From Psychromicrobium xiongbiense (GTDB taxonomy: Bacteria > Actinomycetota > Actinomycetes > Actinomycetales > Micrococcaceae): DNA of 64,000 nucleotides. Below are positions 18,312-26,262 of this stretch, in pieces. Position 1 is the stretch's first letter, and each line of letters starts with the position of its first letter. Both the position numbers and the translations under genes were made by a program. Location: NCBI RefSeq assembly GCF_030271165.1, contig NZ_JASSZH010000021.1, positions 62,001 to 126,000 of the forward strand, in the 5' to 3' direction. The notes beneath the pieces are model-generated. The model was not told the DNA's origin, ran no database searches, and saw only the letters and a list, made by a program, of their open reading frames with translations.

Positions 18312-19829
18312 GTGAGAAGGAATCCCCGGGCACTGGGACCAGTGCCACCAGGACCAGTGCCCCTGCGCACCGGCTGGGTTGGCGTGCTGATGCTACTCGG
18401 GCTCCTGGTGCTCTCTGTCTGGTTGGAGTTCTCGCTGGCCGATGCCGGCCGGTTAGCCTGGCTGCTCCCCGGCCTGAACCGGCGAAGCACTGGCGCGGAT
18501 GCCGTCCTGCTGGGCGGCGTGTTGCTGAGCTGGCTGCTCTTCGCGCTCGCAGCGCTGCAGGCGAGGCGCGTGTTCCGGAGGGTCCCGCGGCGTGCTGCGG
18601 CCGGCATCGTGCTGCTGGGCTCGCTGATACTGGGACTGGCCGCGGCCAGCGCTCCGCCGGCTGGCAGCAACGATTCGGCCAGATACGCCTGGGACGGGAT
18701 CGTGCAGAAGGCCGGGATGTCACCCTATCGCTATGTTCCACTGGACCCGACGCTGGATCCCTTGCGCCCGGCCTGGCTCTTTGAGCCGCAGCACCGGGCG
18801 CCGCAGCCAGGCGAGCCACAGACCGGCGACTCGTCACCCTCCGCTTCCTGTCCCGCTGCGGACTTCCCGACCGGAGCGGAGGTCCAGCAGGGGCTCTGCA
18901 CCGCGATCAACCGCAGTATGGTCCCTACGATCTACCCTCCGGTGGCGGAGCTGTATTTTCTTCTGGTCCGGGCTCCGCTTCCTGCCTCGGTGGGATTCGT
19001 GGCCTTCCAGCTGGCGGGACTGTTGCTGAGCCTGCTGGTCACCGCAGGCCTGCTGTGGCAGCGCGGGGTGCCCGTCGAGCGGGCCGCCTGGTGGGGCTGG
19101 TCCCCGCTGGTGGTCTGGGAGGGTGTCAACAATGCTCACGTCGATCTGCTCGGCGCCGCACTGCTGTTGCTGGCCGTGCTGTGGTTGGCCCGGGGCCGGG
19201 TGACCGCCTCCGCGTTAGCCTTCGGTGCGGCCGTGGCCACCAAGCTCATTCCGGTGCTGGCCGCCGTCGGGCTGCTCTACCGCAAGCCCCGGCGATTCGT
19301 TCTGCTCTCGCTGGCCACCTTCACGGTGGCGTACCTACCGTATCTGCTGCTGTCCGGGACCGCGATTCTGGGCTATCTGCCCGGCTACCTCAGCGAGGAA
19401 GGGTACGATGCCGGGCACCCCACCGCGCGGTTTGCGCTGCTGAGCCTGATGTTCCCGCAGCAGACCGCCGTGCTGATCGGCGGGGCGATCGTGGTACTGG
19501 CCGGTATCTGGGCCTGGCGACGGGTTGACCCGGCTCATCCGTGGAACACTCAGGTGACGTATCTGGCCGTGGTGCTGCTGGTGGTCAGCCCCAGCTACCC
19601 TTGGTACGGGCTGCTCGTGCTGCCTTTTGTGCTGCTCAGCGGTCGGTGGGAATACCTCGCCGTGCCGGTCGCCCTGAACGTGCTGTACTTCGTGCCCCGC
19701 TTTGCCGATGCCCTGCCCTGGAGCCGCCTGGTACTGGCGCTGACGGCCGTGTTTCTGCTGGCGATGGCGCTGCTGCGCCGCCGCAGCCCGGCGCTCAGCG
19801 TGGAGCTTGGTGCGCTGCATACTGGTTAG
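18312..19829 (+). CDS. GT87-like polytopic glycosyltransferase (DUF2029)
   Basis: A 505-residue GT-C type membrane protein with about eleven helices and a large loop after the first few. The loop carries the catalytic-type acidic motif SNDSARYAWDG near 119-129, typical of polyprenyl-phosphate-mannose or related transferases. The upstream in-frame ATG at 18207 would extend it by 35 basic residues, but the GTG at 18312, behind an AGGATC site, leaves room for a divergent promoter. Such enzymes act on the outer face of the membrane using lipid-linked sugars. It ends the sugar/molybdenum cluster together with the SGNH hydrolase. Confidence 0.82.
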   Translation: MRRNPRALGPVPPGPVPLRTGWVGVLMLLGLLVLSVWLEFSLADAGRLAWLLPGLNRRSTGADAVLLGGVLLSWLLFALAALQARRVFRRVPRRAAAGIVLLGSLILGLAAASAPPAGSNDSARYAWDGIVQKAGMSPYRYVPLDPTLDPLRPAWLFEPQHRAPQPGEPQTGDSSPSASCPAADFPTGAEVQQGLCTAINRSMVPTIYPPVAELYFLLVRAPLPASVGFVAFQLAGLLLSLLVTAGLLWQRGVPVERAAWWGWSPLVVWEGVNNAHVDLLGAALLLLAVLWLARGRVTASALAFGAAVATKLIPVLAAVGLLYRKPRRFVLLSLATFTVAYLPYLLLSGTAILGYLPGYLSEEGYDAGHPTARFALLSLMFPQQTAVLIGGAIVVLAGIWAWRRVDPAHPWNTQVTYLAVVLLVVSPSYPWYGLLVLPFVLLSGRWEYLAVPVALNVLYFVPRFADALPWSRLVLALTAVFLLAMALLRRRSPALSVELGALHTG

Positions 19830-19838
19830 ACTGTTGCC

Positions 19839-20744
19839 GTGACCAACCGGAGTGGTTCGGGGATCAGCAGGCCAGCAGGCAGGCCTGGAATGCGCCATAC
19901 CCTCTCCCCGCTGTCGGCTCTCTCGCCACTGTCCAGGACGGTTCTGGCGGTGGGGGCCGGGCTCGGAGGCGCGACGGCGGCCGGAGCTGCAGCCGTCTAC
20001 CTCTTCAAAGCGCAGGGCAGGGTGGCGCGGCGTCGGATCGGCATACCACTGGGCGAGCAGGCTCCGGCTGCGGATCGCCGGTACAAACACTCGTTCGGCG
20101 ACCCCTTCGATCTGGTGGTGCTCGGCGACTCGATTGCGGCCGGGCTCGGAGCCGAACGTCCGCGGGACACGCTGGGCGCACGACTCGCCCGTGGGCTGGC
20201 CAAACGAACCCAGCGTTCCGTGAGGCTACGTACGGCTGCCGTGGTGGGCAGCGAATCCTCCGCGCTCGCCAGCCAGCTGGCCTCCCTGGAGGAGGGCTAC
20301 CGGCCCTTGCTGGCCGTCATCGTGGTCGGTGGGAACGACGTAACCCACGGAATCAGCCCGGTCCTGGCGGCCAGGCATCTGCGCGAAACAATCCAGGCGC
20401 TCCAGGAACGTGGTAGCCGGATCGTCGTCGGTACCTGTCCGGATCTGGGAGCGTTGCGGCCGGTCCCCCAGCCGCTGCGCTCGGTGGCATCGATCGCCTC
20501 CCGCAGAATGGCGGCAGTCCAGGCTCAGGTGGCGCGCGATCTGGGCACGAGATACGTCAAACTGGGCTCCCTGGTGGGGCCGATGTTCCGCGAAGAGCCG
20601 GAGACCATGTTCGCGGTAGACCGCTTTCATCCCTCCGGGACGGGCTACCGTCGCACGGCCAAGGCGATGCTGCCCGCCCTGTGGGAGGAGTACCAGCAAG
20701 CCACCGGAAGTCAGCCTCCCTCCCCTCCGGACGCTCAGTGGTGA
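19839..20744 (+). CDS. SGNH/GDSL-type hydrolase
   Basis: A 301-residue esterase-type hydrolase. Block I LGDSIAAG is near 95-102, block III GGND near 164-167 and block V D261RFH264 is complete, so the Ser-Asp-His machinery is present. A membrane segment at about 26-50 after a basic N-terminus anchors or exports it. It starts ten bases after the GT87 stop (GTG) and is likely co-transcribed. A role in de-esterifying a cell-surface or secreted glycan is possible. Its last codons (AQW-stop) are part of a 22-base inverted repeat shared with the converging gene. Confidence 0.88.
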   Translation: MTNRSGSGISRPAGRPGMRHTLSPLSALSPLSRTVLAVGAGLGGATAAGAAAVYLFKAQGRVARRRIGIPLGEQAPAADRRYKHSFGDPFDLVVLGDSIAAGLGAERPRDTLGARLARGLAKRTQRSVRLRTAAVVGSESSALASQLASLEEGYRPLLAVIVVGGNDVTHGISPVLAARHLRETIQALQERGSRIVVGTCPDLGALRPVPQPLRSVASIASRRMAAVQAQVARDLGTRYVKLGSLVGPMFREEPETMFAVDRFHPSGTGYRRTAKAMLPALWEEYQQATGSQPPSPPDAQW

Positions 20745-20793
20745 GCTGACGCCCTCAACCCGGCGGTTTAGGGGCGTCAGCTCACCACTGAGC
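20733..20793. terminator. 22-bp perfect inverted repeat spanning both stop codons
   Basis: Arms 20733-20754 and 20772-20793 are perfectly complementary over 22 bases with a 17-base loop that itself holds an AACC/GGTT stem. Each arm contains codons GCT CAG TGG TGA, so the two convergent genes both end AQW-stop. It is almost surely a bidirectional terminator, though neither side has a U-tract. Confidence 0.75.
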
Positions 20794-21576
20794 AAGAAAA
20801 GGCAGGACGACGTCCAGCACCTGCGCGCTGGGCATCAGAGTATTGCTGTGGCCGCGGCCGGGCAAGGCGATGAACTGCGCATTCGGCATCAACTCCGCCG
20901 CGCGGAGGGAAGCCCTCATCCGCGGCTCATCCTGGGTACCGGCCAGCAGCAGGGTCGGGACGTTGAGGCCGGCCAGAGCCGTTTCCTCGACTCCCACCCC
21001 GGACTCCACCTGGTGGAAATAGGCTCGCAGTGCCTGCGCGTCATTGGCCAGAAACGCCTGGCGGGTGGCGGGATCGACGCTCCGGCCGAGCGCCGTCTCC
21101 CAACCGGCCAGGAACCCGGGCATCCCCGCCCGGGCCAGCGCCTCATCGTAGTCGGCAAAGAACAGCTCAGCGATCGTTCCAGGATGCGTGTGATAGGTTC
21201 CGGCCACCGAGACAAAGCTACGCATCCGCTCGGGCGAGGTCTCCGCCAGTGCAAAACCGGTGCGGGCACCGAAGGAGTAGCCCAGGTAATGAGTCCTGGC
21301 CACTCCCGCCGCATCGAGGACGGCCAGCACGTCTCCCACCACGCGCTCCAGCCGGTAACTCTCTGGCTCATGTGGTTTGCCGCTGCGGCCGTGCCCGCGC
21401 AGATCCAGGGTCAGCACGCGATAGTCGGCAGCAAAAGCGGCCAGATAACCCATGCCACGCCAGACGGCCTTGGAGAGGGCGCTGCCGTGGACCAGCAGCA
21501 GCGGTTCACCTTCCGGGTTCCCGGACTCCGCCCAGGCCAGCTGAACGGCATCGTCCGCGTTAGACGTGTACGGCAC
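20782..21576 (-). CDS. Alpha/beta hydrolase
   Basis: A 264-residue alpha/beta hydrolase with the oxyanion motif LLLVHGSALS at 27-36, nucleophile S101 in GYSFGA, acid D216 in GTQDEP and H243 in GRGHSN. The GTG at 21576 gives a normal N-terminus and overlaps the upstream gene by 17 bases; the longer frame from 21780 is unsupported. Substrate unknown; the family includes esterases, lactonases and haloperoxidase-like enzymes. It is transcribed after dapB and a small membrane protein. Confidence 0.88.
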   Translation of the reverse strand: MPYTSNADDAVQLAWAESGNPEGEPLLLVHGSALSKAVWRGMGYLAAFAADYRVLTLDLRGHGRSGKPHEPESYRLERVVGDVLAVLDAAGVARTHYLGYSFGARTGFALAETSPERMRSFVSVAGTYHTHPGTIAELFFADYDEALARAGMPGFLAGWETALGRSVDPATRQAFLANDAQALRAYFHQVESGVGVEETALAGLNVPTLLLAGTQDEPRMRASLRAAELMPNAQFIALPGRGHSNTLMPSAQVLDVVLPFLAQW

Positions 21577-22018
21577 GGCCTTTGCCCCGGTAGAGCGAAA
21601 TGGCGTCGCGCATCGCGCTACGGGCTCGCTTGCGATCCCCGGCAGCATCGTAGGCGCAGGAAAGCCTGAACCAGGACCGCCAGTCCCCCGGCGCGGCTTC
21701 CGCCTCGGCCTGGTATTTGCGGAATTCGGCGTCCGCTGCCTCGCGGACAATGCGGCCGGCCGGGGTCCGGGGCAGATCATCGACCGGCAAGCCGTCCTCT
21801 GATTCGAGAATGCTGGCCAGCTTCTCCATCCGCGTTCCGAACAGAAGCTCGCGCAGCATGGCCCAGGCGCCGATCGGCGGCAACAGGGTCAGCGCGGCGC
21901 CCAGCGCTTTGGCCACCGGGTTCGGATCGGTGAGCAACAGGATGGACCGCTGGAGCAGTACGACGAGATAGAACAGCAAGAGCAGGCAGAGTAGCCCTAC
22001 CCAGATTTTGGTGCGCAT
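21560..22018 (-). CDS. Conserved membrane protein with a TPR-like tail
   Basis: A 152-residue protein with two N-terminal hydrophobic helices (about 5-26 and 36-56) and a soluble helical tail. The tail has a TPR-like pattern at about 110-145 (DWRSWFRLSCAYDAAGDRK). I recognise it as the type of small protein found next to dapB in Micrococcales, but not with a known function. It lies 12 bases after dapB and overlaps the hydrolase start. Confidence 0.75.
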   Translation of the reverse strand: MRTKIWVGLLCLLLLFYLVVLLQRSILLLTDPNPVAKALGAALTLLPPIGAWAMLRELLFGTRMEKLASILESEDGLPVDDLPRTPAGRIVREAADAEFRKYQAEAEAAPGDWRSWFRLSCAYDAAGDRKRARSAMRDAISLYRGKGRAVHV

Positions 22019-22030
22019 GGCGTGCCTGCC

Positions 22031-22789
22031 TCAGTTTCCCAGCGAGAGGTAGCCGTCCAGGCCATAGGTCAGGCCGGGACGTCCCCCCACCGTGCGCACC
22101 CCGAGCAGGATGCCGGGCATGAAGGAATCCTGACCGAAGGAGTCATGGCGCAATGTCAGCTGCTCCCCCGCAGAACCGAGCAGGACCTCCTGGTGAGCGG
22201 TCAGGCCGGCCAGGCGGACCGAGTGCACGGGAATGCCGTCCACCGTGGCACCGCGGGCCCCGGCCAGAGAACGTTCGGTCGCGTCGGGGGCTGGAGGAAC
22301 CTGGCGCTGCGCCCTGGCCTCAGAGATCAGCTGTGCGGTCCGTATCGCGGTGCCGGAAGGAGCATCCACCTTGTGCGGATGGTGCAACTCGATGATCTCC
22401 ACCGAGTCGAAGTAGGGCGCGGCCTGCGCGGCGAAGCGAGTAGCCAGGACGGAGCCGAGCGCGAAGTTCGGAGCGATCAGCACGCCGACCTCGGGGTGCT
22501 GCGCCAGCAGCGACTCCAGGCGCGCCCGTTGTGCCTCGTCCCAGCCGGTGGTGCCGACCACCGCATGAATGCCATGCTCCACAGCGAAACGCACATTGGC
22601 CTCGGAGGAATCGGGAACCGTCAGCTCCACCAGAACCTGCGCTCCGGCATCCACCAGGACCTGCAGGGCATCGCCCCGGCCCAGCGCTGCAACAAGTTCC
22701 AGCCCGTCGGCCGCCTCCAGAGCGGCAACGGCCGCTCGCCCCATCCGTCCATTCGCGCCCACGACGGCGACGCGCAACTCAGTACTCAT
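22031..22789 (-). CDS. dapB: 4-hydroxy-tetrahydrodipicolinate reductase
   Basis: A 252-residue reductase that reduces the DapA product with NAD(P)H in lysine and diaminopimelate synthesis. GANGRMGRA at 11-19 binds the nucleotide, VGTTGWDE at 78-85 is conserved, and the active site has H136/H137 and K140 followed by VDAPSGTA. Full length and intact. It is the first gene of a leftward group with the small membrane protein and the hydrolase. Confidence 0.95.
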   Translation of the reverse strand: MSTELRVAVVGANGRMGRAAVAALEAADGLELVAALGRGDALQVLVDAGAQVLVELTVPDSSEANVRFAVEHGIHAVVGTTGWDEAQRARLESLLAQHPEVGVLIAPNFALGSVLATRFAAQAAPYFDSVEIIELHHPHKVDAPSGTAIRTAQLISEARAQRQVPPAPDATERSLAGARGATVDGIPVHSVRLAGLTAHQEVLLGSAGEQLTLRHDSFGQDSFMPGILLGVRTVGGRPGLTYGLDGYLSLGN

Positions 22790-22816
22790 ACCTTCAGGAT
22801 AGTGGTGGCTGACGGT

Positions 22817-23881
22817 TCACCGGTCTTTGGGAAGCTCCACCGAACTGGTGAAATTGAAGTAGTTTCTGAACTCGGCCTCTGTCAGGTAGAGATCTGCACT
22901 TTTGGAGACGCCATTGTCGACGAGCGTCTCGCCCCAAGGATTGATCACATGGATCATCTGTACGGGCGGCCCAGAAGGATTGGCTGGGTCCGGCCGTTCC
23001 ACCACGCCATCGACCATATAAACGTGGCTGGGAACGACGCTGGACTTCTCCGCACCCAAAATCTGAAATTGCTTGGTCGATGCCGTCATCAGGGCACCAT
23101 TGTCCAGCGACGAGCGGATATCACTCAGGGACTCAAACGCGGTGAGTGTCGTCTGGGCATGCTGACCAGTCACCATTTCCAATCCGGTCCAGTTCGCATT
23201 CCCTTGGTCGAGGTTCAGGCCCATATTTTTCATATGAGTCCTTGCAGCGTTCTCCCAGACTGAATAGAGGTTCGTCTGGCCATCAGGACCGCGGACTCCC
23301 TGGTCCACGGCAACCGGTTCAACCGACACCTCCACCGGCTTGGCGGTCGCCCAGGGACCAACACCGTCCCATTCGTAGAACGTCACGATGTATTTCCCGC
23401 TCGCTTCATCCCATCGAATATGGTTCCGCAAAAACTGAGGATCTTTCATGCCCACAACACCCACACCGGACAGGAACCAACAGTCACTCAGCTGGCCTTG
23501 ATGAATATTGCGAGGGCCAAGCGCGTCATCCGAGTCGGGAAGCGGTCCCGGACCACCAGGGGCCGAAGGGCTGCCTGTGATGGTCCGGACCGAAACCGAG
23601 CCGCCCCCACCTTCGACAGCGCTCGCTTGTTCCTGTTCCAAGGCATTGCGGCGAAGCGTCTCTGCGAGTGCGTCCAGACTTCCGGCGACGCTGGACAAGG
23701 TTGGACGGTGACGAACGGACCACTGCTGGCGAAAGGTGGATGCATCGCTGCCGTACCATTTTGCGGTGCCCACCGAGCCGTCCAGCAGCTGTGCGGCGGT
23801 ATCAATCTGGCTTCTGGCAGCGAGGACGTCCACCGCCAGTGCCCGCAGTTGTTCTGGGGAGGCGCCGAGAAACTCACTCAT
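22817..23881 (-). CDS. WXG100-like/calpain-family cysteine protease fusion (candidate type VII effector toxin)
   Basis: A 354-residue protein. Residues 1-90 form a helical hairpin of WXG100 style with the turn KWYGSDA (W42, G44). A Gly/Ser/Pro linker leads to a calpain (C2) protease domain from about 114. The triad is complete: C134 in GQLSDCWFLS, H286 in PSHVYMVDG and N314 in VINPWGE. WXG-type N-termini mark proteins exported by ESX/type VII systems, and calpain domains are known toxin domains in polymorphic toxins. The start at 23881 overlaps the upstream small gene; the longer frame to 23953 overlaps it more. Target and immunity are not known. Confidence 0.8.
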   Translation of the reverse strand: MSEFLGASPEQLRALAVDVLAARSQIDTAAQLLDGSVGTAKWYGSDASTFRQQWSVRHRPTLSSVAGSLDALAETLRRNALEQEQASAVEGGGGSVSVRTITGSPSAPGGPGPLPDSDDALGPRNIHQGQLSDCWFLSGVGVVGMKDPQFLRNHIRWDEASGKYIVTFYEWDGVGPWATAKPVEVSVEPVAVDQGVRGPDGQTNLYSVWENAARTHMKNMGLNLDQGNANWTGLEMVTGQHAQTTLTAFESLSDIRSSLDNGALMTASTKQFQILGAEKSSVVPSHVYMVDGVVERPDPANPSGPPVQMIHVINPWGETLVDNGVSKSADLYLTEAEFRNYFNFTSSVELPKDR

Positions 23882-24146
23882 CGGGGCTACCCTCCTCCCA
23901 GCTGAGAGTGACTGACCCAGCCCCAGGAGCTGCTTCGCTGGCGATCGCGGCATCCAGCCTCATGAACCATCGCCCTTCGAGATGAACTCGATCGCCCACC
24001 CGCAGATCCACAATGTCTCCGACTTCGGGGCCCCGGAGCATGAGTCGGGCAGCGGGAACTCCGTTGAGGTCACCCACCGCCATGATGCCGACCGCCGTCT
24101 GGAAAATTTGCGGCTGTGATCCCTGCATCGCCGTCAAGCTATTCAC
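23874..24146 (-). CDS. Small beta-rich protein coupled to the calpain gene
   Basis: A 90-residue acidic protein (GTG start at 24146 behind AAGGTGG; a TTG at 24179 is possible). Its alternating hydrophobic pattern suggests an all-beta fold, and it has no signal peptide or membrane segment. I do not recognise a family. Its stop overlaps the calpain start by eight bases (ATGAGTGA), so the two are translated together. It could be an effector chaperone/adaptor or an immunity protein; upstream position favours an adaptor. Confidence 0.6.
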   Translation of the reverse strand: MNSLTAMQGSQPQIFQTAVGIMAVGDLNGVPAARLMLRGPEVGDIVDLRVGDRVHLEGRWFMRLDAAIASEAAPGAGSVTLSWEEGSPDE

Positions 24147-24249
24147 GACTTCCACCTTCCAGAGGAATCCTCTCCCCAAAAAAATACCGGTGGTCTATGA
24201 AGCGGCTCAATGGGGAGAACTCCCCCTGCCCCCGTCTCGGGGCCTCCTC

Positions 24250-24255
24250 TATAGT
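24250..24255 (+). promoter_or_regulatory. -10 element for a leaderless lipoprotein mRNA
   Basis: TATAGT sits six bases before the ATG at 24262, the spacing expected when transcription begins at the start codon itself. No convincing -35 hexamer is present. The region between 24146 and 24262 must also hold the promoter of the divergent effector pair. Confidence 0.4.
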
Positions 24256-24261
24256 CGGATC

Positions 24262-24801
24262 ATGGATCAAGAGGCAATGAAGCGACTCGTAGTGCCGTTG
24301 ATTGCTGGCACGGTGGCGCTCCTGACCCTCTGTGCCTGTCAGCCCTCCGTGGACACGCCGCCCATGGTCAAAGCAGCACAGGAGAATGCGGAGGGAATCG
24401 CCACCGCCCTGAAGGACGCTATATCCGCAAAGTATCCGGAGATCAGTTTTCGCTCAAGCCAAGTCCCCAGAGTCTATGGACTGGCGCAGGATGGCACCTG
24501 CACGGTCGCCTCAACAGAGTTCCTGGCTGAGGGGGCCCGTGTCACTGCGGACGATTTGATGACCGTCATCGCACCTGTGATGCAGGCGCACGGTTACAAC
24601 GGCCTGCAGAAGACTCGCCATGGCTCTTCACCTGTGGAAAGCCTGGAAGCGAGGAATCGAGTCGGGGCAGTTGCCCACCTTTCGCTCCGCGTCAGGGAGT
24701 CTCCCGCACCCACGGAAATTAGCATTAGCTCCAATGGGCCGGCAGCCGGCCCGGGTTGCAACGAACACCCGTCACCAGCCCAGCCGTCAACCAGTTCCTA
24801 G
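24262..24801 (+). CDS. Putative lipoprotein
   Basis: A 179-residue protein with a lipoprotein signal: basic start, hydrophobic core and lipobox LTLCAC (C at about 29). The mature part is small, with two cysteines (CTV near 77 and GCNE near the end) that could form a disulfide. No family recognised. An ATG at 24277 with AGAGG close in front is the alternative start. It is divergent from the calpain effector pair and could be a surface-anchored protector, but nothing proves this. Its TAG stop overlaps that of the converging M16 protease gene in the tetramer CTAG. Confidence 0.7.
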   Translation: MDQEAMKRLVVPLIAGTVALLTLCACQPSVDTPPMVKAAQENAEGIATALKDAISAKYPEISFRSSQVPRVYGLAQDGTCTVASTEFLAEGARVTADDLMTVIAPVMQAHGYNGLQKTRHGSSPVESLEARNRVGAVAHLSLRVRESPAPTEISISSNGPAAGPGCNEHPSPAQPSTSS

Positions 24802-26258
24802 AACCCGAAGGTCTCGGTCTCCTCGAACGGCCCGACCACCGTGACGCTGCGCGGTGCGGCGGCGAGTTCCCGGGCCAGATCCCGCACCTGCGCCGCGGTG
24901 ACGGCGTGGATGCGTTCGAGCGTCTCGTCGATATCCATGAACTCGCCCGCCACCAGCTCGGCCCGTCCCAGCCGGGACATCCGCGAACCGGTGTCCTCCA
25001 GGGCCAGCACGATGCCACCCGAGAGCTGCCCGGTGGCCTTGCGCAGTTCCTGCTCCGAGACGCCATCGGCGGCCAGCTTCTCCAGCTCCTGCACCATCAG
25101 CTCCAGCACCTGCTGGACCTTGGCCGGGGAGCAGCCAGCGTACATGCCGAAGTATCCGGCATCGGCAAAGGCTGAGGAGAAGGAATACGTCGAGTAGGCC
25201 AGACCGCGCTTTTCGCGGATCTCCTGGAACAGACGGGAGGACATACCTCCGCCAAGAATCGCATTGAGCACGCTCATGGTGAAGCGACGCTCATCATTGG
25301 CAGCAAAGGCCGGGCAGCCGACAATCACGTTGGCCTGCTCGACGGTGCGCGGCACCACCTGCACCCCGGGAGTCCCGGTGATCTGAGCCAGCTCGCCGGA
25401 GCGTCGGGGTCGCGGTGCCTGATGCGGATCCAGCGCCCATCCAGCACGGTGCAACGCTGTCAGGACCATCCGGCAGACCTGAGCATGGTCAAGGCCGCCC
25501 GCAGCGGTCACCACGAGCTCTTCAGGCCGGTAGAAGCGCTGGTAGTGCTCCCAGACCGATTCCCGGGCCACGCCACGGATCGTCTCCGCGGTTCCGCCAA
25601 TCGGACGGCCCAGAGGGTGATCGCCGAGCACGGTGGCGACAAACTTTTCGTGCGCGACGTCGGTCGGGTCGTCGCCGTCCATCGCCAGTTCTTCGAGGAT
25701 GACCTCACGCTCTGATTCGAGTTCCTCAGGATCGAGGACAGCGGAGGTCACCATATCGGCAATCACGTCGATCGCCATCGGAAGGTCGACGTCCAGCACC
25801 CGCGCGTAGTAGCAGGTGCTTTCTTTGGCGGTTGCGGCATTGGATTCGCCACCCACCTCATCGAAGGCCGCAGCGATGTCGAGCGCGCTGCGACGTGGGG
25901 TCCCTTTGAACAGCAGATGTTCCAGGAAGTGTGTGGAGCCATGCTGGCCCTCGGCCTCATCGCGGGAACCAACGCCCACCCAGAAGCCCAGGGTGGCGCT
26001 GCGCTGGCCGGGCATGGACTCGGTCAGGACCCGGACACCGCCGGGCAGAATGGAGCGGCGGACGATGGCGCCACCGGGCTGACCGGCCAGGACCTCGCCC
26101 TGGAGGTGCTCATCGCTCAGTTCCAGGGAACCGTCCCAGGACGACAGACCAGTCCGGGAATCTGGGTGCGTAGGCCAAAACTGCTGGCCGGGCAGGGAGC
26201 CGTCGGTGACGGTCACCCCACCCGAGCCAGCAGAGTTGAGCGGTAGTTGTACAGCCAA
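24798..26258 (-). CDS. M16 family zinc metallopeptidase (insulinase type)
   Basis: A 486-residue peptidase with the inverted zinc motif H110FLEH114 and the third ligand glutamate further on, plus the inactive C-terminal M16 domain. I chose the TTG at 26258, five bases after the pnp stop; GTG at 26216 is an alternative and the frame beyond 26258 overlaps pnp. M16 proteases next to pnp are conserved in actinobacteria and Firmicutes, where they degrade peptides. Co-transcription with pnp is likely. Confidence 0.9.
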   Translation of the reverse strand: MAVQLPLNSAGSGGVTVTDGSLPGQQFWPTHPDSRTGLSSWDGSLELSDEHLQGEVLAGQPGGAIVRRSILPGGVRVLTESMPGQRSATLGFWVGVGSRDEAEGQHGSTHFLEHLLFKGTPRRSALDIAAAFDEVGGESNAATAKESTCYYARVLDVDLPMAIDVIADMVTSAVLDPEELESEREVILEELAMDGDDPTDVAHEKFVATVLGDHPLGRPIGGTAETIRGVARESVWEHYQRFYRPEELVVTAAGGLDHAQVCRMVLTALHRAGWALDPHQAPRPRRSGELAQITGTPGVQVVPRTVEQANVIVGCPAFAANDERRFTMSVLNAILGGGMSSRLFQEIREKRGLAYSTYSFSSAFADAGYFGMYAGCSPAKVQQVLELMVQELEKLAADGVSEQELRKATGQLSGGIVLALEDTGSRMSRLGRAELVAGEFMDIDETLERIHAVTAAQVRDLARELAAAPRSVTVVGPFEETETFGF

Positions 26259-26262
26259 GCGA

